NCBI RefSeq assembly: GCF_021603585.1
Contig: NZ_BQHI01000003.1
Location: forward strand, 124,001-188,000
Length of the DNA stretch: 64,000 nt
DNA from: Pseudomonas sputi
GTDB lineage: Bacteria; Pseudomonadota; Gammaproteobacteria; Pseudomonadales; Pseudomonadaceae
Direction: 5' to 3'
Shown: positions 42,015 through 54,106 of the stretch, piece after piece
Position numbering within the stretch: position 1 is the first letter of the stretch
Layout: the number at the start of each line of letters is the position of its first letter
Notes under the pieces: generated by a model
Told to the model about the DNA's origin: nothing
Database searches by the model: none
What the model saw: the letters and a program-made list of their open reading frames with translations, nothing else
Made by a program: the position numbers and the translations under genes

Positions 42015-42467
42015 ATGCGCATTCGGGTGCAGACCGAACCGTTCGATCCGGGCGCCGAAGTCAACGCGATGCACGCGGCCAATGTTGGCGTCGGCGCGGT
42101 GGTGAGTTTTGTCGGCTACGTGCGCGACTTCAACGATGGTCTCGATGTCGCCGGGATGTTCCTCGAACACTATCCGGGCATGACCGAAAAAGCCCTCGGC
42201 AAGATCGCCATCGAGGCGGAGCAGCGCTGGCCGCTGTTGAAGCTGGAAGTGCTGCACCGCATCGGCGCGCTGGAACCGGGCGAGCCGATCGTGTTTGTCG
42301 CCGCCGCCAGCGCCCACCGCCAGGCGGCGTTCGACGCCTGCGCGTTCGTCATGGATTACCTGAAAACCCGCGCACCGTTCTGGAAGAAAGAGCACACCAG
42401 CGACGGCCCGCGCTGGGTTGAGGGTCGTGACAGCGATCATGCGGCGGCGGATCGCTGGAAGCGGTAA
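42015..42467 (+). CDS. moaE: MoaE: molybdopterin synthase catalytic subunit
   Basis: The 150-residue catalytic subunit pairs with MoaD to make molybdopterin. Seen are VVSFVGYVRDFN, LEHYPGMTEKAL, HRIGALEPGEPIVFVAAASAHR and the FWKKE catalytic-lysine region (APFWKKEHTSDGPRWVEG). It starts 3 bases after moaD. A REP palindrome follows the stop. Confidence 0.97.
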   Translation: MRIRVQTEPFDPGAEVNAMHAANVGVGAVVSFVGYVRDFNDGLDVAGMFLEHYPGMTEKALGKIAIEAEQRWPLLKLEVLHRIGALEPGEPIVFVAAASAHRQAAFDACAFVMDYLKTRAPFWKKEHTSDGPRWVEGRDSDHAAADRWKR

Positions 42468-42491
42468 TTGCTCTGTCGACCCAGAGCCAGT

Positions 42492-42511
42492 CTTCGCGAG
42501 CTGGCTCGCGA
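42492..42511. repeat. REP-type palindrome after moaE
   Basis: TTCGCGAGC and GCTCGCGAA are perfect arms around TG, the classical core of a Pseudomonas REP element. Confidence 0.75.
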
Positions 42512-42602
42512 AGAGGCGAGCCGAATCACCAACTCCCTCAAGTTCACCTCCCCGACCATCGGCCGGAAATGACCGGTCTCGCCCAATTGACGATTTGTAC
42601 GT

Positions 42603-42619
42603 AAAAGTCCAGTATGGAT
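42603..42619. promoter_or_regulatory. Operator candidate shared with dauB (near binding-protein gene)
   Basis: AAAAGTCCAGTATGGAT matches 14 of 17 bases with AAAAGTCCATAATGGAC upstream of dauB (46385-46369, minus strand). The TCCA...TGGA arms form a 4-3-4 inverted repeat. It lies about 80 bases before the binding-protein start. DauR is the obvious candidate binder. Confidence 0.6.
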
Positions 42620-42700
42620 TTACAAGTACAAAAAAGGTCTTTCCCCGTTTCTGCTTTTTTCTTTCTTGCCAAACCAACAACAACCCGCGAGAGAACGAAC

Positions 42701-43477
42701 ATGAAGAAATTCCCCCTCATCACCGGTCTGGCACTGAGCCTGTTGGCGTGCAGCAGCGCGTTCGCCGCCGAGAAAACCCTGCGCATCGGTATCGAAGCGG
42801 CGTATCCGCCCTTCGCCTCGAAAACCGACAAGGGTGAAATCGTCGGTTTCGACTACGACATCGGCAATGCCCTGTGCGCGCAGATGCAGGTCAAGTGCGT
42901 GTGGGTCGAGGGCGAGTTCGACGGTCTGATCCCTTCCCTGAAAGTGAAGAAAATCGACATGGCGCTGTCGTCCATGACCATCAACGAAGACCGCAAGAAA
43001 TCGGTGGACTTCACCCACAAGTACTATTTCACCTCGTCGCGGCTGGTGATGAAGGAAGGCGCCACGGTTGACGACCAGTACGCCAGCCTCAAGGGCAAGA
43101 CCGTCGGCGTGCAGCGTGCAACCACCACTGACCGTTACGCCACCGAGGTGTTCGAGCCCAAGGGCATCAACGTCAAGCGCTACGGCAACAACGAAGAAAT
43201 CTACATGGACCTGGCGGCCGGGCGTCTCGACGCGATCTTCGCCGACACCATCCCGCTGAACGACTTCCTGTCGATGCCGCGCGGCAAGGGTTACGCTTTT
43301 GTCGGGCCTGAGTTGAAGGATCCTAAGTACGTGGGCGAGGGCGCCGGGATTGCGGTACGCAAGGGCAACACCGAGCTGGTCAGCCAGTTGAATACCGCCA
43401 TCGACGGCATTCGTGCCAGTGGCGAATACCAGAAGATTTCCGAGAAGTACTTCAAGTCGGACATCTACGGCGACTGA
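42701..43477 (+). CDS. Periplasmic binding protein of a basic-amino-acid ABC transporter
   Basis: The 258-residue protein has a signal peptide ([16 protein letters not shown]) and the family-3 solute-binding fold: [57 protein letters not shown] and RVKK-type later segments. The pattern resembles lysine/arginine/ornithine-binding proteins (ArgT/AotJ). No permease or ATPase genes accompany it here, so it must share a transporter encoded elsewhere. It converges on dauR, and its upstream region carries the same 17-bp motif as dauB, suggesting that it delivers D- or L-arginine to that pathway. Confidence 0.85.
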   Translation: MKKFPLITGLALSLLACSSAFAAEKTLRIGIEAAYPPFASKTDKGEIVGFDYDIGNALCAQMQVKCVWVEGEFDGLIPSLKVKKIDMALSSMTINEDRKKSVDFTHKYYFTSSRLVMKEGATVDDQYASLKGKTVGVQRATTTDRYATEVFEPKGINVKRYGNNEEIYMDLAAGRLDAIFADTIPLNDFLSMPRGKGYAFVGPELKDPKYVGEGAGIAVRKGNTELVSQLNTAIDGIRASGEYQKISEKYFKSDIYGD

Positions 43478-43483
43478 ATCTGA

Positions 43484-43515
43484 AAACCGTGCAGCCTTCG
43501 CAGGCTGCACGGTTT
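43484..43515. terminator. Bidirectional terminator between binding-protein gene and dauR
   Basis: GAAAACCGTGCAGCC...GGCTGCACGGTTTC form a stem of at least 12 bp over a TTCGCA loop, placed exactly between two convergent genes. Confidence 0.85.
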
Positions 43516-44156
43516 CAGCCCTTCAATTCCTTCAAATGCTTGTACACCGTCGCCCGCCCCATGTTCAGCACATTGGCCACATAGTTCGAGGCGCTCTTGC
43601 CCTTGAACGCTCCCTCGGCGTGCAGCGCCAGCACCAGTTCGCGTTTGTGATCGCGGGTCAGCAGGTTCAGGCTCAGTTGCCGTTCCCGCAGCCAGGCGTG
43701 CAGGAAGGTGTTGATCCGCTCCTGCCAGTCATCGCGAAACAGCGAGTCCGGTTGCGGGATCAGTTTGCTCGGCGAGAGGAACAGGTCCAGCGCAGCCTTG
43801 GCATTCTCGAACAGTGAAATATTCAGGTTGATGCACAGCACTGCCAGCGGATGACCTTCGCTGTCGCGCAGCACGGTGCTCACGCTGCGAATCTTCTGGC
43901 CGTCCCAGTTGAGCTTTTCGTACGGACCGATGTTCCGTTCGTTGACGTCGTCGCTGAGCATGTCTTCCAGCGACGATTCATCGCCGATCACCCGTTTTGA
44001 CAGGTTGTTGGCGATGTAGTCGACCTTCTGCGTGCGCAGGTCATGCAACACCACTTCGGCATGGGGAAAGAACAGCGTGGCAATGGCGTCGGCGATGGCG
44101 TGGTAGTTATCCAGCGCGGCGTCATGCAGCTCGGGCGTGTGTTCGGGGGCGGTCAT
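43515..44156 (-). CDS. dauR: DauR: PAS/HTH regulator of D-arginine catabolism
   Basis: The 213-residue cytosolic regulator has an N-terminal YheO-type PAS domain (LHDLRTQKVDYIANNLSKR, SVSTVLRDSEGHPLAVLCIN) and a C-terminal HTH (YVANVLNMGRATVYKHLKEL). This is the architecture of DauR, the repressor of the dauBAR operon in P. aeruginosa, which responds to arginine. The ATG at 44156 begins at the conserved helix before the PAS domain; in-frame codons further upstream look non-coding. It is the last gene of dauB-dauA-dauR. Confidence 0.88.
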   Translation of the reverse strand: MTAPEHTPELHDAALDNYHAIADAIATLFFPHAEVVLHDLRTQKVDYIANNLSKRVIGDESSLEDMLSDDVNERNIGPYEKLNWDGQKIRSVSTVLRDSEGHPLAVLCINLNISLFENAKAALDLFLSPSKLIPQPDSLFRDDWQERINTFLHAWLRERQLSLNLLTRDHKRELVLALHAEGAFKGKSASNYVANVLNMGRATVYKHLKELKG

Positions 44157-44249
44157 AACTGTGGAGCTCCAGGCAACGTCAACGCCCCCGTGATCCGGGG
44201 GCGTTGCGAGTGTGCCGCAATCCGTCGGGCGAGTCATCCGGGCGGACGG

Positions 44250-46336
<2,087 letters not shown>

Positions 46337-46368
46337 GTCGGACTCCGGAGACTTTTCTAAACTAATTT

Positions 46369-46385
46369 GTCCATTATGGACTTTT
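46369..46385. promoter_or_regulatory. Operator candidate upstream of dauB
   Basis: GTCCATTATGGAC is a perfect 5-3-5 inverted repeat; with its AAAA flank (minus strand AAAAGTCCATAATGGAC) it nearly equals the motif at 42603-42619. It lies in an AT-rich stretch suited to a promoter. Confidence 0.65.
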
Positions 46386-46410
46386 AGTTTTATTGAACAA
46401 TATCCGGGCG

Positions 46411-46443
46411 AAAAAAAAGCGCAGTCCGTTGCCGGCTGCGCTT
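46411..46443 (-). terminator. Rho-independent terminator of rhlB
   Basis: On the minus strand AAGCGCAGCCGG and CGGACTGCGCTT form a stem followed by an eight-T run, 17 bases past the rhlB stop. Confidence 0.92.
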
Positions 46444-46459
46444 CTCTTTATAACGTCGC

Positions 46460-47926
46460 TTACTGTGGACGCTTGCGCTCAACTGCGCGCAACAGATGGG
46501 TCGGCGGCGTTTCACAGCTGATCTTGCGACCGAGTTTTTCTTCGATGGACGGCAACTGATAGGAGTCGTCTTCACCGGCAAAGCTGATCGACACGCCGTC
46601 GGCGCCAGCGCGACCGGTACGGCCGATGCGGTGCACGTAGTCGTCCGGGACTTCCGGCAGGGTGAAGTTGATCACGTGGCTGATGCCATCGATGTGGATG
46701 CCGCGCCCGGCCACGTCAGTGGCGACCAGCACCCGGATCTTGCCTTCGCGAAAGCCTTCCAGCGTTTTGATTCGCTTGTGCTGCGGCACGTCGCCGGACA
46801 GTTGCGCGGCGTTGATGCCGTCACGCACCAGACGTTCTTCGATGCGTCGCACTTCGTCCTTGCGGTTGGCGAACACGATGACCCGCTCCCAGCCGTTGTC
46901 GTTGACCAGGTTGAAGAGCAGTTTGTATTTGTCGGCACCGGCCACCGCGTAGATGTGCTGCTCGACGTTTTCGTTAGCCACGTTGGTGACCTCGATTTCG
47001 ACGATTGCAGGATCGGTGGTCCACTGCTTGGCGAGGTTCATCACGTCATCGGTGAAGGTCGCAGAGAACAGCAGGGTCTGGCGTTCGCTTTTGGGTGGGG
47101 TCTGGCGAATGATCTGCCGGACCTGCGGGATGAAGCCCATGTCGAGCATGCGGTCGGCTTCGTCCAGCACCATGACTTCGACCATGTCCAGATGCACGTC
47201 GCCGCGCTGGTTGAAGTCGAGCAGACGGCCCGGGGTCGCGACGAGGATGTCGCAATGGCGCGCTTCGAGGTGCTTGAGCTGCTTGTCGAAGTCCATCCCG
47301 CCGACGAACGTCATGACGTTGAGGCCGGTGTACTTGGTCAGGTCGGCGGCGTCCTTGGCGATCTGCACCACCAGCTCGCGGGTCGGCGCGATGATCAGCG
47401 CCCGTGGCTCGCCCATGTAGCGTTCTTTCGGCGGCGGGGTCTGCAGCAGCTGGGTGATGATCGAGATCAGGAACGCGGCGGTCTTGCCGGTGCCGGTCTG
47501 GGCGCGGCCGATGGCGTCTTTGCCGGCGAGGGTGTAACCCAGCACCTGAGCCTGGATCGGCGTGCAATACGGAAACCCCAGGTCGTGGATGGCGTGCATC
47601 AGTTCCGGGGCGAGTTTGAAATCGTGGAAGCGGGTCTTGCCTTCCTGCGGCTCGACGACGAAGTCTTCGAGTTTCCAGGGAATCACCGGTGCCTTGGGCT
47701 TGGGTTCGCGGCGTGGTTTGGCCGGTTTCGGTGCTTCGCTGCGGGCCGGCTTGGTGGCGGGCGCGGCAGCTGGAGCGGGTTTCGGTTCGCGTTGGGGCGT
47801 CTGGCGGTCGGCCTGGCTGGCATCGTTGCGATGACCGGTGGCGTGCGACGGCGCAGTGGGGACTGGCGCGAGCTGCTCAGCCTCGCTTTTACCGAACATT
47901 TTCTTGAGTGCTTTGAGCACGGTCAT
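46460..47926 (-). CDS. rhlB: RhlB: DEAD-box ATP-dependent RNA helicase
   Basis: The 488-residue helicase has a long Pro/Ala/Lys-rich N-terminal tail (residues 20-85) typical of Pseudomonas RhlB, then the DEAD-box core: Q motif region, AQTGTGKT (142-149), [41 protein letters not shown] and [10 protein letters not shown]. It unwinds RNA duplexes; in E. coli RhlB works in the degradosome. The enzyme family is certain; the RhlB subtype rests on overall pattern. A clear terminator follows. Confidence 0.9.
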   Translation of the reverse strand: MTVLKALKKMFGKSEAEQLAPVPTAPSHATGHRNDASQADRQTPQREPKPAPAAAPATKPARSEAPKPAKPRREPKPKAPVIPWKLEDFVVEPQEGKTRFHDFKLAPELMHAIHDLGFPYCTPIQAQVLGYTLAGKDAIGRAQTGTGKTAAFLISIITQLLQTPPPKERYMGEPRALIIAPTRELVVQIAKDAADLTKYTGLNVMTFVGGMDFDKQLKHLEARHCDILVATPGRLLDFNQRGDVHLDMVEVMVLDEADRMLDMGFIPQVRQIIRQTPPKSERQTLLFSATFTDDVMNLAKQWTTDPAIVEIEVTNVANENVEQHIYAVAGADKYKLLFNLVNDNGWERVIVFANRKDEVRRIEERLVRDGINAAQLSGDVPQHKRIKTLEGFREGKIRVLVATDVAGRGIHIDGISHVINFTLPEVPDDYVHRIGRTGRAGADGVSISFAGEDDSYQLPSIEEKLGRKISCETPPTHLLRAVERKRPQ

Positions 47927-48022
47927 CTCATCAATTGGTTAAGGAATGTACGCCGGCCAGTGTAATGCAAGAAACGGGCGCGGCGTAGTGGGATGATCAA
48001 AGGGCGACCTTCGTCGCAATTG

Positions 48023-49146
<1,124 letters not shown>

Positions 49147-50178
49147 ATGAAGATGTTGAAATCCACTCTGGCGATCGTGACTGCTGCTGCAGTACTGGGT
49201 GTCAGCGGGTTCGCTCAGGCGGGTGCAACCCTGGATGCAGTACAGAAGAAAGGTTTTGTGCAGTGTGGTGTAAGCGATGGTCTGCCGGGATTCTCGGTTC
49301 CAGACTCCACAGGCAAAATCATTGGTATCGATGCTGATGTCTGCCGCGCCGTGGCCGCTGCCGTGTTCGGCGACGCGACCAAGGTCAAGTTCAGTCAGTT
49401 GAACGCAAAAGAGCGCTTCACCGCGCTGCAGTCGGGCGAGATCGACATTCTGTCGCGCAACACCACCATGACCAGCTCCCGTGACGCGGGCATGGGCCTG
49501 AAATTCCCGGGCTTCATTACCTACTACGACGGCATCGGCTTCCTGGTAAACAACAAGCTGGGCGTGAAGAGTGCCAAAGAGCTGGACGGTGCAACCATCT
49601 GCATCCAGGCCGGTACCACCACCGAGCTGAACGTTTCCGACTACTTCCGCGGCAACGGCCTGAAATACACCCCAATCACTTTCGACACCTCCGATGAAAG
49701 CGCCAAATCGCTGGAATCCGGTCGTTGCGACGTGCTGACCTCCGACAAGTCCCAGCTGTTCGCCCAGCGCAGCAAGCTGGCTTCGCCGAAGGACTATGTA
49801 GTTCTGCCGGAAACCATTTCCAAGGAACCACTGGGCCCGGTCGTGCGTAACGGCGACGACGAGTGGCTGGCCATCGTGCGTTGGGTTGGCTACGCGCTGC
49901 TGAACACCGAAGAAGCCGGCATCACTTCGAAGAACGTCGAAGCTGAAGCCAAGGCGACCAAGAACCCGGATGTCGCTCGTATGCTCGGCGCAGACGGCGA
50001 ATACGGCAAAGACCTGAAACTGCCGAAGGACTGGGTCGTACAGATCGTCAAGCAAGTCGGCAACTACGGCGAAATCTTCGAGAAAAACCTCGGCAAGAGC
50101 ACTCCGCTGGAAATCGACCGCGGCCTGAACGCGCTGTGGACCAACGGCGGCATTCAATACGCACCACCAGTGCGCTGA
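49147..50178 (+). CDS. aapJ: AapJ: periplasmic general L-amino-acid binding protein
   Basis: The 343-residue protein has a signal peptide (STLAIVTAAAVLGVSGFAQA) and a family-3 solute-binding fold: DAVQKKGFVQCGVSDGLPGF, GIDADVCRAVAAAVFGD, RFTALQSGEIDILSRNTTMT. AapJ feeds the broad-range AapQMP importer. It is the first gene of the operon. A perfect stem-loop lies right after its stop, which would allow higher AapJ levels than those of the membrane parts. Confidence 0.93.
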   Translation: MKMLKSTLAIVTAAAVLGVSGFAQAGATLDAVQKKGFVQCGVSDGLPGFSVPDSTGKIIGIDADVCRAVAAAVFGDATKVKFSQLNAKERFTALQSGEIDILSRNTTMTSSRDAGMGLKFPGFITYYDGIGFLVNNKLGVKSAKELDGATICIQAGTTTELNVSDYFRGNGLKYTPITFDTSDESAKSLESGRCDVLTSDKSQLFAQRSKLASPKDYVVLPETISKEPLGPVVRNGDDEWLAIVRWVGYALLNTEEAGITSKNVEAEAKATKNPDVARMLGADGEYGKDLKLPKDWVVQIVKQVGNYGEIFEKNLGKSTPLEIDRGLNALWTNGGIQYAPPVR

Positions 50179-50186
50179 TGGTTCTG

Positions 50187-50213
50187 TCACCCGGCAGGCC
50201 AACTGCCGGGTGA
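50187..50213 (+). other. Intercistronic stem-loop after aapJ
   Basis: TCACCCGGCAG and CTGCCGGGTGA form an 11-bp perfect stem with a 5-base loop, without a T-run. Such hairpins after binding-protein genes usually protect the 5' mRNA segment and reduce read-through. Confidence 0.8.
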
Positions 50214-50243
50214 TGTTCTGTTCCATTATTTCCGGGGCACTTC

Positions 50244-51425
50244 ATGCAAAATTCAATCGGCGCACCAAAGCAGAGGCTCAGCCTCAGCGATCCACGAGTG
50301 CGTGCGTGGGTATTTCAGATCATCACCATCGTGGCGGTGGTCTCCCTGGGCTGGTATCTGTTTGATAACACCCAGACCAACCTGCAACACCGGGGTATCA
50401 CTTCGGGGTTCGACTTTCTCGAGCGCAGTGCCGGGTTCGGCATCGCTCAACACCTGATCTCCTACACCGAAGCGGACAGCTATGCCCGGGTGTTTGTCAT
50501 CGGCCTGCTCAACACGCTGCTGGTGACCATCATCGGCGTGATCCTGGCCACGATCCTCGGCTTCATCGTCGGCGTGGCGCGCCTGTCGAAGAACTGGATC
50601 ATCGCCAAACTGGCAACCGTGTACGTGGAGGTTTTCCGTAACATCCCGCCACTGCTGCAGATCCTGTTCTGGTACTTCGCGGTGTTCCTGACCATGCCGG
50701 GGCCGCGCAACGCCCACAACTTCGGCGATACCTTCTTCGTCAGCAGCCGTGGCCTGAACATGCCGGCTGCGTTGATGGCCGACGGTTTCTGGGCATTCGT
50801 GGTCAGTATCGTGGTGGCCATCGTCGCGATCGTGCTGATGAGCCGCTGGGCCAATAAACGCTTTGAGGCCACCGGCGAGCCGTTCCACAAGTTCTGGGTC
50901 GGCCTGGCGCTGTTCCTGGTGATCCCGGCGCTCTGCATGCTGATCTTCGGTGCACCTGTGCACTGGGAAATGCCGAAGCTGCAGGGCTTCAACTTCGTCG
51001 ACGGCTGGGTGCTGATTCCGGAACTGCTGGCCTTGACCCTGGCGCTGACGGTGTACACCGCAGCGTTCATCGCCGAGATCGTGCGTTCGGGCATCAAGTC
51101 GGTCAGTCACGGCCAGACCGAGGCGGCGCATTCGCTCGGTCTGCGTAACGGCCCGACCCTGCGCAAGGTGATCATTCCGCAAGCGCTGCGGGTCATCATC
51201 CCGCCGCTGACCAGCCAATACCTGAACCTGGCGAAGAACTCCTCGCTGGCGGCCGGTATCGGTTATCCGGAGATGGTTTCGCTGTTCGCCGGCACTGTGC
51301 TGAACCAGACCGGTCAGGCGATCGAAGTCATTGCCATCACCATGAGCGTGTACCTGGCGATCAGTATCAGCATTTCCCTGCTGATGAACTGGTACAACAA
51401 GCGCATCGCGCTGATCGAGCGGTAA
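50244..51425 (+). CDS. aapQ: AapQ: amino-acid ABC transporter permease
   Basis: The 393-residue inner-membrane permease has an N-terminal helix, a long loop, and the HisM-type permease core with helices such as VIGLLNTLLVTIIGVILATIL and the EAA loop (HGQTEAAHSLGLRNGPTLRKVI). It pairs with AapM. The gap to aapJ is 65 bp and to aapM 10 bp. Confidence 0.93.
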   Translation: MQNSIGAPKQRLSLSDPRVRAWVFQIITIVAVVSLGWYLFDNTQTNLQHRGITSGFDFLERSAGFGIAQHLISYTEADSYARVFVIGLLNTLLVTIIGVILATILGFIVGVARLSKNWIIAKLATVYVEVFRNIPPLLQILFWYFAVFLTMPGPRNAHNFGDTFFVSSRGLNMPAALMADGFWAFVVSIVVAIVAIVLMSRWANKRFEATGEPFHKFWVGLALFLVIPALCMLIFGAPVHWEMPKLQGFNFVDGWVLIPELLALTLALTVYTAAFIAEIVRSGIKSVSHGQTEAAHSLGLRNGPTLRKVIIPQALRVIIPPLTSQYLNLAKNSSLAAGIGYPEMVSLFAGTVLNQTGQAIEVIAITMSVYLAISISISLLMNWYNKRIALIER

Positions 51426-51435
51426 GGAATAGCGC

Positions 51436-52533
51436 ATGAGTACTCATACTTTCAAACCCGACATGCCACCGCCGGCCAAGGTCTTCGGCCCGATGGCGTG
51501 GATCCGCGCGAACATGTTCTCCAGCTGGCTCAACACCCTGCTGACTCTGTTCGCGTTCTACCTGATCTACCTGGTGGTACCACCGATCCTCAGCTGGGCG
51601 ATCCTCGATGCCAACTGGGTCGGCACCACCCGCGCCGACTGCACCAAGGACGGCGCCTGCTGGGTGTTCATCCAGCAGCGTTTCGGCCAGTTCATGTACG
51701 GCTACTATCCGGCGGAGCTGCGCTGGCGCGTGGACCTGACCGTGTGGCTGGCGGTCATCGGCGTGGCGCCACTGTTCATCAAGCGCGTGGCGCACAAGGC
51801 GGTGTACGGCCTGAGCTTCCTGGTGGTCTACCCGATCGTTGCCTGGTGCCTGCTGCATGGCGGCGTCTTCGGCCTCGACGCCGTGCCGACCAGCCGGTGG
51901 GGCGGTCTGATGCTGACCCTGGTGATCGCCACTGTCGGCATCGCCGGTGCGTTGCCGCTGGGGATTGTCCTGGCGCTGGGCCGGCGCTCGAACATGCCGG
52001 CGATCCGTGTGGTCTGCGTGACCTTCATCGAGTTCTGGCGCGGCGTGCCATTGATCACGGTGCTGTTCATGTCCTCGGTGATGCTGCCGCTGTTCCTGCC
52101 CGAAGGCATGAACTTCGACAAGCTGCTGCGGGCGCTGATCGGCGTGATCCTGTTCCAGTCGGCGTACGTCGCCGAAGTGGTGCGCGGCGGTCTGCAAGCG
52201 ATCCCCAAAGGCCAGTACGAAGCCGCGGCCGCGATGGGCCTCGGTTACTGGCGCGCCATGGGCCTGGTGATTCTGCCGCAAGCCCTGAAACTGGTGATTC
52301 CCGGCATCGTCAACACCTTCATCGCGCTGTTCAAGGACACCAGCCTTGTGATCATCATCGGCCTCTTTGACCTGCTCAACAGCGTCAAGCAAGCCGCTGC
52401 CGATCCGAAATGGCTGGGCATGGCCACCGAAGGCTACGTGTTCGCCGCCCTGGTGTTCTGGATTTTCTGTTTTGGCATGTCGCGCTATTCCATGCACCTG
52501 GAACGCAAGCTCGACACTGGCCACAAGCGTTAG
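51436..52533 (+). CDS. aapM: AapM: amino-acid ABC transporter permease
   Basis: The 365-residue permease partner of AapQ has helices such as [24 protein letters not shown] and the EAA motif [21 protein letters not shown] Cys-containing periplasmic loop ([12 protein letters not shown]) is typical of AapM. It lies between aapQ and aapP with 10-11 bp spacers. Confidence 0.93.
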   Translation: MSTHTFKPDMPPPAKVFGPMAWIRANMFSSWLNTLLTLFAFYLIYLVVPPILSWAILDANWVGTTRADCTKDGACWVFIQQRFGQFMYGYYPAELRWRVDLTVWLAVIGVAPLFIKRVAHKAVYGLSFLVVYPIVAWCLLHGGVFGLDAVPTSRWGGLMLTLVIATVGIAGALPLGIVLALGRRSNMPAIRVVCVTFIEFWRGVPLITVLFMSSVMLPLFLPEGMNFDKLLRALIGVILFQSAYVAEVVRGGLQAIPKGQYEAAAAMGLGYWRAMGLVILPQALKLVIPGIVNTFIALFKDTSLVIIIGLFDLLNSVKQAAADPKWLGMATEGYVFAALVFWIFCFGMSRYSMHLERKLDTGHKR

Positions 52534-52544
52534 GAGTTTTTTCG

Positions 52545-53309
52545 ATGAGCGAAGCAATCAAAAAGCCAGTGGGCCCTGAAGGCATCATTCAGATGCAGGG
52601 CGTGAACAAGTGGTACGGCCAGTTCCACGTGCTGAAAGACATCAACCTCAATGTGCGTCAGGGCGAGCGTATCGTGCTGTGCGGCCCGTCGGGTTCCGGC
52701 AAGTCCACCACCATCCGCTGTCTCAACCGTCTGGAAGAGCACCAGCAGGGCCGCATCGTGGTCGATGGCGTGGAACTGACCAACGACCTCAAGCAGATCG
52801 AAGCGATCCGTCGTGAAGTCGGCATGGTGTTCCAGCATTTCAACCTGTTCCCGCACCTGACCATCCTGCAGAACTGCACCCTGGCGCCGATGTGGGTGCG
52901 CAAGATGCCCAAGCGCAAGGCCGAGGAAATCGCCATGCATTACCTGGAGCGCGTACGCATTCCGGAGCAGGCGCACAAGTACCCGGGGCAACTGTCCGGC
53001 GGTCAGCAGCAACGTGTGGCGATCGCCCGCGCGCTGTGCATGAAACCGAAAATCATGCTGTTCGACGAACCGACTTCGGCGCTCGACCCGGAGATGGTGA
53101 AGGAAGTACTCGACACCATGATCGGCCTGGCGGAAGACGGCATGACCATGCTTTGCGTAACCCACGAAATGGGCTTCGCCCGCACCGTGGCCAACCGCGT
53201 GATCTTCATGGACAAGGGCGAAATCGTTGAGCAGGCGGCACCGAACGACTTCTTCGACAATCCGCAGAATGATCGGACGAAGCTGTTCCTGAGTCAGATC
53301 CTGCATTGA
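52545..53309 (+). CDS. aapP: AapP: amino-acid ABC transporter ATPase
   Basis: The 254-residue ATPase has Walker A GPSGSGKS (47-54), the Q-loop region, signature LSGGQQQR, Walker [15 protein letters not shown] and the H-loop THEMGF. It energises AapQM. The ATG at 52545 follows TAGGAG at 8 bases. It ends the operon before a strong terminator. Confidence 0.95.
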   Translation: MSEAIKKPVGPEGIIQMQGVNKWYGQFHVLKDINLNVRQGERIVLCGPSGSGKSTTIRCLNRLEEHQQGRIVVDGVELTNDLKQIEAIRREVGMVFQHFNLFPHLTILQNCTLAPMWVRKMPKRKAEEIAMHYLERVRIPEQAHKYPGQLSGGQQQRVAIARALCMKPKIMLFDEPTSALDPEMVKEVLDTMIGLAEDGMTMLCVTHEMGFARTVANRVIFMDKGEIVEQAAPNDFFDNPQNDRTKLFLSQILH

Positions 53310-53325
53310 TCCTGATTGGGCGTTG

Positions 53326-53359
53326 AAATAAACCCGGACTGCGTTCCGGGTTTATTTTT
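53326..53359 (+). terminator. Rho-independent terminator of aapJQMP
   Basis: AAATAAACCCGGA and TCCGGGTTTATTT form a 13-bp stem followed by further Ts. Confidence 0.93.
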
Positions 53360-53400
53360 GCCCGGATTTTGTCGGTTGCCCCGGCTGAAAAATCTGACTA

Positions 53401-53438
53401 CCCTGTCAGCAAATTCATCCCATGATTGGATGACAGGG
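53401..53438. promoter_or_regulatory. Nested palindrome, operator candidate of the GntR gene
   Basis: CCCTGTCA...TGACAGGG are perfect outer arms and TCATCC...GGATGA are inner arms around CATGATT. The element ends 8 bases before the start codon, so binding would block transcription or translation of the regulator and of the downstream transporter gene. Confidence 0.7.
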
Positions 53439-53446
53439 CGAATTCC

Positions 53447-54106
53447 ATGTCAGAAAACTCATTATTGATCAAACGATCCTTGGTCGATCAGGCCCTGGAT
53501 CAATTGCGCCAGCGCATCACCGATGGCACCTGGCAGGTCGGTCAGCGTCTGCCGACCGAGCCCGAGCTGTGCGCAGAACTCGGTATCAGCCGTAACACCG
53601 TGCGCGAGGCGATGCGGGTACTGGCGTTCTCTGGGTTGATCGAGATCCGTCAGGGTGACGGCAGTTACCTGCGGGCGGTGGTCGATCCGATGGACACGCT
53701 CAAGGCGCTGTCCAGATGCTCGCTGGATCAGGCCCGGGAAACCCGGCACATCCTAGAAGTCGAGGCCATCGGCCTGGCCGCATTGCGTCGGACCGACGAC
53801 GACCTCGTGGCTCTGCGCGAGGCACTGGGGCACGCCGGCAGTCACTACCACGGCGACCTCGACAGCTACATCGCCTGCGATCTGGTGTTTCACCGCCGTC
53901 TGGTGGACGCCGCGCACAATCCGACCCTCAGCGAGCTGTATCGCTATTTTTCCAGCATCGTCGGCGCGCAATTGCGCCAGACCCTGAACATCGTCCCCCG
54001 TCGACAGGAAGTCTTCGATTTGCACGTCGCCTTGCTGGAGGCCGTCGAGCAACGCGACCCGGAGCGGGCCAAAGCCCTGTCGAGGCAGTTGATCAATGAA
54101 CCTTGA
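53447..54106 (+). CDS. GntR/FadR-type transcriptional regulator
   Basis: The 219-residue regulator has a GntR winged helix (residues 10-75: LRQRITDGTWQVGQRLPTEPE, SRNTVREAMRVLAFSGLIEIRQGDGSY) and an all-helical FCD effector domain with likely metal-binding residues (DSYIACDLVFHRRLVDAAHN, FDLHVALLEAVEQRD). It overlaps the start of a CynX-type transporter gene, so its ligand is probably the transported compound or a derivative. A strong palindrome lies directly upstream. Confidence 0.88.
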   Translation: MSENSLLIKRSLVDQALDQLRQRITDGTWQVGQRLPTEPELCAELGISRNTVREAMRVLAFSGLIEIRQGDGSYLRAVVDPMDTLKALSRCSLDQARETRHILEVEAIGLAALRRTDDDLVALREALGHAGSHYHGDLDSYIACDLVFHRRLVDAAHNPTLSELYRYFSSIVGAQLRQTLNIVPRRQEVFDLHVALLEAVEQRDPERAKALSRQLINEP

